The translations under genes were made by a program, and so were the position numbers. Below, in pieces: positions 33,901-35,900 of a stretch of 35,900 nt of DNA (its first letter is position 1; every line of letters starts with the position of its first letter). The notes beneath the pieces are model-generated. The model made no database searches, had not been told where the DNA came from, and saw nothing but the letters and a program-made list of their open reading frames with translations. Source of the stretch: NBML01 sp029939535. GTDB taxonomy: Bacteria > Desulfobacterota > Desulfobacteria > Desulfobacterales > Desulfobacteraceae. Location of the stretch: contig JAOZST010000013.1 of assembly GCA_029939535.1 (NCBI GenBank), positions 1 to 35,900 on the forward strand, read 5' to 3'.

Positions 33901-35258
33901 CCAATTTCAATAATGGTATCCACCTTGGCATTCAGATTAACCGCTGCCATGGCATGGGCAGTTATTTCATCGGGTTCAATATCGGCTCCAATAATTTTTC
34001 CGCTGATACGTCTGCCTGATCCAGTTGTCCCGCACCCTTTAATTTCAATATTCAGGCCATGGTCATGCAAAAAATTATCACAGGCCTTAAATAGTTTTTT
34101 TACCGCTTGAACAGGTCTTGATGCAGTGTCTGTATAAAAACCGGCAATGGGATCTCCCTTGGTGTCAATTATTATGCATTTTGTGCTTGTGGATCCCACA
34201 TCCAGCCCAAGGAGTCCTTGGGTAATGCCCAGAACTAACGGATCCCTGTAAATATCAACCTCCACGCCCTCAAATACATGGGATTTAAAACAGGTAAAAT
34301 CCGGATAATCCGATAATGTAAGTTCCAGTTCAGGGTATCGATAGCTCTCTTTTTTAGTGGTTTCAATAAAATAATCAGTAACCCGGTCAAAGGTTCTGGG
34401 AAAATATGTTTTTTCTTTTAATTCATCCCTTAGACAAAGGGCTGCTCCCAGGGCTCCATAAAACTGAGAATATTCATCAATGGTCAGTTCAATTTTGGTT
34501 ATGGACTCAAGATGATTTTTTACGGCAATATTTTTAGAGACCCCCCCGCAGAAAATTATTTTTAAATCAGGGGTTGTCTGTTTGAACAGGGTGTTGGCAA
34601 TGTTTTTGGCAAGTCCGAAACAAAGGCCGTCACAGATTTGTTCAATGGCATACCCTTCCTGCTGGGCATGGATTAAATCGGTTTTTGCAAAAACTGCACA
34701 ACGGGTGGCAATCTCCGGCCTTTTGTCTTTATTTTCCATGGCTTTTTGACTGATCTGCTCAGATCCTGAGAGATTCAGTCTTCCGGCCTGCTGATCAAGG
34801 AAACTTCCTGTTCCAGCTGCGCAGGAGGTATTATTTTTAGCGCCGATATAGTTACCTGATTTATCAAACAGGTTTAAGGAAAATTTTTCACCCCCTATCT
34901 GTAAAATACCGTCAAAGGAGTTTATGTGCAGGTGTTTTGCAGTCAGGATAAAGGAAACCTGTTCATCAAAGACTGCCTGGGAAAAAACAAAGGCAGGGGT
35001 TGAAGCGGTTTTGGATACATATTTTATGTTCTGAACCTCTTTTTCCGATAAAAGTCTTGCAAGGCAGGATTTTACTTCACCATGGTGATAAGCGGTGGCT
35101 TGATGAAGAATATTCCCAAGGGAATCAAGAACAGCTATGCTGGCAGATACTGATCCAACATCAATGCCAAGTATAGCTGAATTTGGTTTCATTGCTGGAT
35201 TTTTTTCTGATCCTGATTTTATTGGGTAATCTGATGTAGTTATATGTTTTTTTTTCAT
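30918..35258 (-). CDS. giant double activase of the 2-hydroxyacyl-CoA dehydratase activator (BadF/HgdC) type fused to HgdB-like modules
   Basis: A 1446-residue ATP-dependent electron-transfer-type protein. Two ASKHA/BadF-BcrA-HgdC activase domains stand in tandem: about 29-277 (LGIDVGSVSAS; Cys146 in SCAAGTGSF; Cys187 in ATRCAVF) and about 349-604 (LGLDVGSTSTK; Cys476 in VCAAGTGSF; Cys514 in DRCTVF). These Cys are the pattern that holds a bridging [4Fe-4S] cluster in activator dimers, so the two domains could form an internal dimer. A DQ-rich linker (about 604-632) leads to a Cys cluster (CSLCTNHC, about 654-661, and FLCG), a DUF2229-like region and a C-terminal region resembling the HgdB-type dehydratase component. 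Such fusions are common in anaerobes, but the substrate is unknown. It lies 32 nt after a regulator gene. Confidence 0.9.
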   Translation of the reverse strand: MKKKHITTSDYPIKSGSEKNPAMKPNSAILGIDVGSVSASIAVLDSLGNILHQATAYHHGEVKSCLARLLSEKEVQNIKYVSKTASTPAFVFSQAVFDEQVSFILTAKHLHINSFDGILQIGGEKFSLNLFDKSGNYIGAKNNTSCAAGTGSFLDQQAGRLNLSGSEQISQKAMENKDKRPEIATRCAVFAKTDLIHAQQEGYAIEQICDGLCFGLAKNIANTLFKQTTPDLKIIFCGGVSKNIAVKNHLESITKIELTIDEYSQFYGALGAALCLRDELKEKTYFPRTFDRVTDYFIETTKKESYRYPELELTLSDYPDFTCFKSHVFEGVEVDIYRDPLVLGITQGLLGLDVGSTSTKCIIIDTKGDPIAGFYTDTASRPVQAVKKLFKACDNFLHDHGLNIEIKGCGTTGSGRRISGKIIGADIEPDEITAHAMAAVNLNAKVDTIIEIGGQDAKFTLLKDGMVTSSVMNSVCAAGTGSFIEEQAAKLDCPLSEYSSRTEGVTSPVSSDRCTVFMERDINYFFAEGYEKNEILASVLHSVRDNYLTKVANMGKIGKHILFQGATARNRALVAAFEQKLKKPIHVSRFCHLTGALGVALLIRDQVQDQARDQVIDQVRNQTRDQKNNQEITQTNFRGFDLWKKDIPVRQETCSLCTNHCKLTIADIDGEPQAYGFLCGRDYETQKMVPKKNNWDLLRLRKQTTRFTGDTPIKHDFTMGIPAALHIFEDIEFWQHFFSNLGVKTITSKGLKDPVKLGKTIAGAEFCAPVVSLHGHVSHLMEKTDYVFLPFYFENKSKGKDIRRQHCYYTQFTPSIIACLKALDHKKLISPIIKYLYTNFHTKMELYKHLKTISERFSFFDISMAYDRALEFKDENQVKLKALYQNNQKEASGIKALLLGRPYTVLSESMNNKIPRLFENLGVKTFFQDMLDTRDHDLIQPLLTEIHWQHGAKILEAAHMAATTKDLYPVYITSFKCAPDSFGVDYFKEIMEHYNKPYLVLELDEHDSSVGYETRIEAAVRAFTNHYNLKEKKLPRPDKSFDPLYAESMDKKTIIFPNWDSFTGHLIVATLKNQGYDAFLIEENNEILKKSILTNTGQCIPLNAIAAGFIHTVKKHNIDPARAVLWLSKSDIACNIKMYPYHINKILEREQNGFQHSRVYKGELSLFDISFKASTDTYFAYMFGGLLRSIGCKIRPYEINKGETDQVLDHALSIIKTAFLTGGSKEKALQEAIPLFSKIKVTKDRNRPKVGIFGDLYVRDNDIMNQDLVHFIEENGGEVVTTPYYKFIKIIANQYFRKWFKEGKYLSLISKKALFTALKAMEKKYYKYFMPLLNESDFIVTDSYENLLEQYGIRPEHTGESMDNILKIHHIIQEYPDLRLLVQTNPAFCCAGIVTEAMAARIEAKTKVPIVSITYDLSGGNKNKTIIPFLKYLRNQSYSHKRRVSV
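33381..33452. repeat. six 12-bp tandem units coding a DQxx linker in the activase
   Basis: Six imperfect copies of a CTGGTCCCTGGT-like unit follow each other. On the minus strand each encodes four residues of the DQVQ/DQAR/DQVI/NQTR type. The array lies exactly between the second activase domain and the Cys-rich module, so it acts as a variable-length linker. Because the unit is 12 bp, gain or loss of copies keeps the frame. Confidence 0.85.
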
Positions 35259-35304
35259 TTTATATCTATCCGTTTTATATCTGTGCTGTTTTATATCTGT
35301 TTTT
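35258..35304. repeat. three tandem units filling the spacer before the activase gene
   Basis: TTTTATATCT(A/G)T recurs at 35258, 35273 and 35289 with a period of 15-16 bp. The right copy contains the last codons and TAA stop (35291-35293) of the RHH gene, and the left copy touches the ATG of the activase gene. The whole 32-bp intergenic spacer is therefore repeat-derived, and no normal ribosome-binding site remains for the activase. Confidence 0.75.
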
Positions 35305-35764
35305 TTACCTGATTCCAGAGTTCATTGACCCCTGCAAGCCATCCATCTATAAACATCAGCTGATGGTCAATAGATCCTTCAATGGTGTTTTTTTCCAGCT
35401 CATAGGTTTCATATACTTCTTCAAAATATGTTTTAACTTTTGGATCTTCAGTTAATTTATACGTGTCATTAATATTCACTACGTATAAAAGATCCTCAAA
35501 ATGGGCTGACTTGGCCCATTTCATTCCTTCTTTTTTTCCTGATTTAAAAAATTTTTTTTCCCAGATCATTTTTTCATGTTGAAGCCTTTTGATAATTTCA
35601 GGCAAGTCAAAGTCTTCTGAAAAACGTTTCTGAAAGTCCTCTTTCTTCTGAATAGCCTCTGTCAAAGCTTCTTGAAACATCTTGGAAAAATTAAATGAAT
35701 CCCGCCACTCTTTGAGTTTCTCATGGAGGAGATCTGGTATGCTTAAGGTTATTTTCTGAACCAT
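35291..35764 (-). CDS. ribbon-helix-helix-type protein, possible regulator
   Basis: A 157-residue protein. Residues about 1-45 (QKITLSIPDLLHEKL, then FSKMFQEALTEAIQK) fit a MetJ/Arc ribbon-helix-helix DNA-binding fold. The remainder is helical with aromatic and glycine positions (EGMKWAKSAHFEDLLYVV, FIDGWLAGVNELW) and is not a family I recognise; it may bind a ligand or mediate oligomerisation. ATG 35764 is supported by AAAGGAT 6 nt upstream; an extension to 35845 would run through the promoter. It is the first gene before the activase, 32 nt away, so it may control that operon. No toxin gene is adjacent, which argues against an antitoxin. Confidence 0.65.
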   Translation of the reverse strand: MVQKITLSIPDLLHEKLKEWRDSFNFSKMFQEALTEAIQKKEDFQKRFSEDFDLPEIIKRLQHEKMIWEKKFFKSGKKEGMKWAKSAHFEDLLYVVNINDTYKLTEDPKVKTYFEEVYETYELEKNTIEGSIDHQLMFIDGWLAGVNELWNQVKKQI

Positions 35765-35816
35765 TGTATTATCCTTTAAATAAAAGGCTGTTCTGGATAT
35801 GTGCTTATATGGTGTA

Positions 35817-35845
35817 TACGTATTATTATTTTTCCCACGTGTCAA
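35817..35845 (-). promoter_or_regulatory. candidate promoter for the RHH-activase operon
   Basis: On the minus strand TTGACA (35845-35840) and TACGTA (35822-35817) are 17 bp apart. The -10 is imperfect. The region also contains the overlapping small palindromes TACGTA and GTATAC, possible half-sites for an RHH repressor. Autoregulation is inference. Confidence 0.4.
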
Positions 35846-35900
35846 TTGGTTTTTTTAATAATGATGTGTTGTATTTTCCGGATAAAACAAATATAAGTAA

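Noticed and set aside
35291..35764. Antitoxin of a type II toxin-antitoxin pair
   Set aside because: The RHH-like start suits an antitoxin, but the protein is 157 residues and its neighbour is a 1446-residue metabolic protein, not a small toxin.

Overview
The window looks like chromosomal backbone of an anaerobic, AT-rich deltaproteobacterium, most probably a sulfate reducer of the Desulfobacterales (Desulfobacter/Desulfobacula type). This is inferred from gene content: a very large 2-hydroxyacyl-CoA dehydratase-type activase, pyruvate phosphate dikinase with its dedicated regulator, QueH instead of QueG, and a secretion-type ATPase fused to a cyclic-nucleotide domain. No phage, IS element or CRISPR array is visible.

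Layout. At the left edge a truncated tRNA-Ala(GGC) reads leftwards and a PpiD-like foldase reads rightwards from back-to-back promoters. A large M16 peptidase follows, facing a PilZ protein. A leftward operon fills 5.8-13.1 kb: rbgA-like GTPase, prc, small parvulin, AsmA-like protein, recX. It is interrupted by a 100-N scaffold gap (9651-9750) flanked by an exact 55-bp duplication, which looks like an assembly artefact. A GGQ-domain ribosome-rescue-type protein and an unknown two-repeat protein converge at 13.7 kb.

From 14.2 to 19.6 kb lie the PPDK regulatory protein and, convergent to it, PPDK. Between them sit three small envelope genes, one of them an exported protein with a receiver-like fold that lacks the phospho-acceptor Asp. 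Next come an ABC-F ATPase, a small membrane protein and the GspE/PilB-type ATPase with a C-terminal cyclic-nucleotide domain. A leftward maf-yggS-queH run and then tRNA-Leu(TAA), murA, comEC and an unknown membrane protein follow. The right end holds a 1446-residue double activase preceded by a ribbon-helix-helix regulator gene.

Themes. Much of the left half concerns envelope protein quality control (PpiD, M16, Prc, parvulin, AsmA). The PPDK pair controls pyruvate/PEP flux. Second-messenger input is suggested by the PilZ protein and the ATPase. A recurrent structural oddity is short (12-18 bp) tandem duplications at gene ends, gene starts or a domain linker, seen at six places and twice copying a stop codon. 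Housekeeping calls are strong. The novelty candidates are the exported pseudo-receiver, the ATPase fusion and the tandem-duplication pattern. All family assignments are by eye from motifs; nothing was searched.
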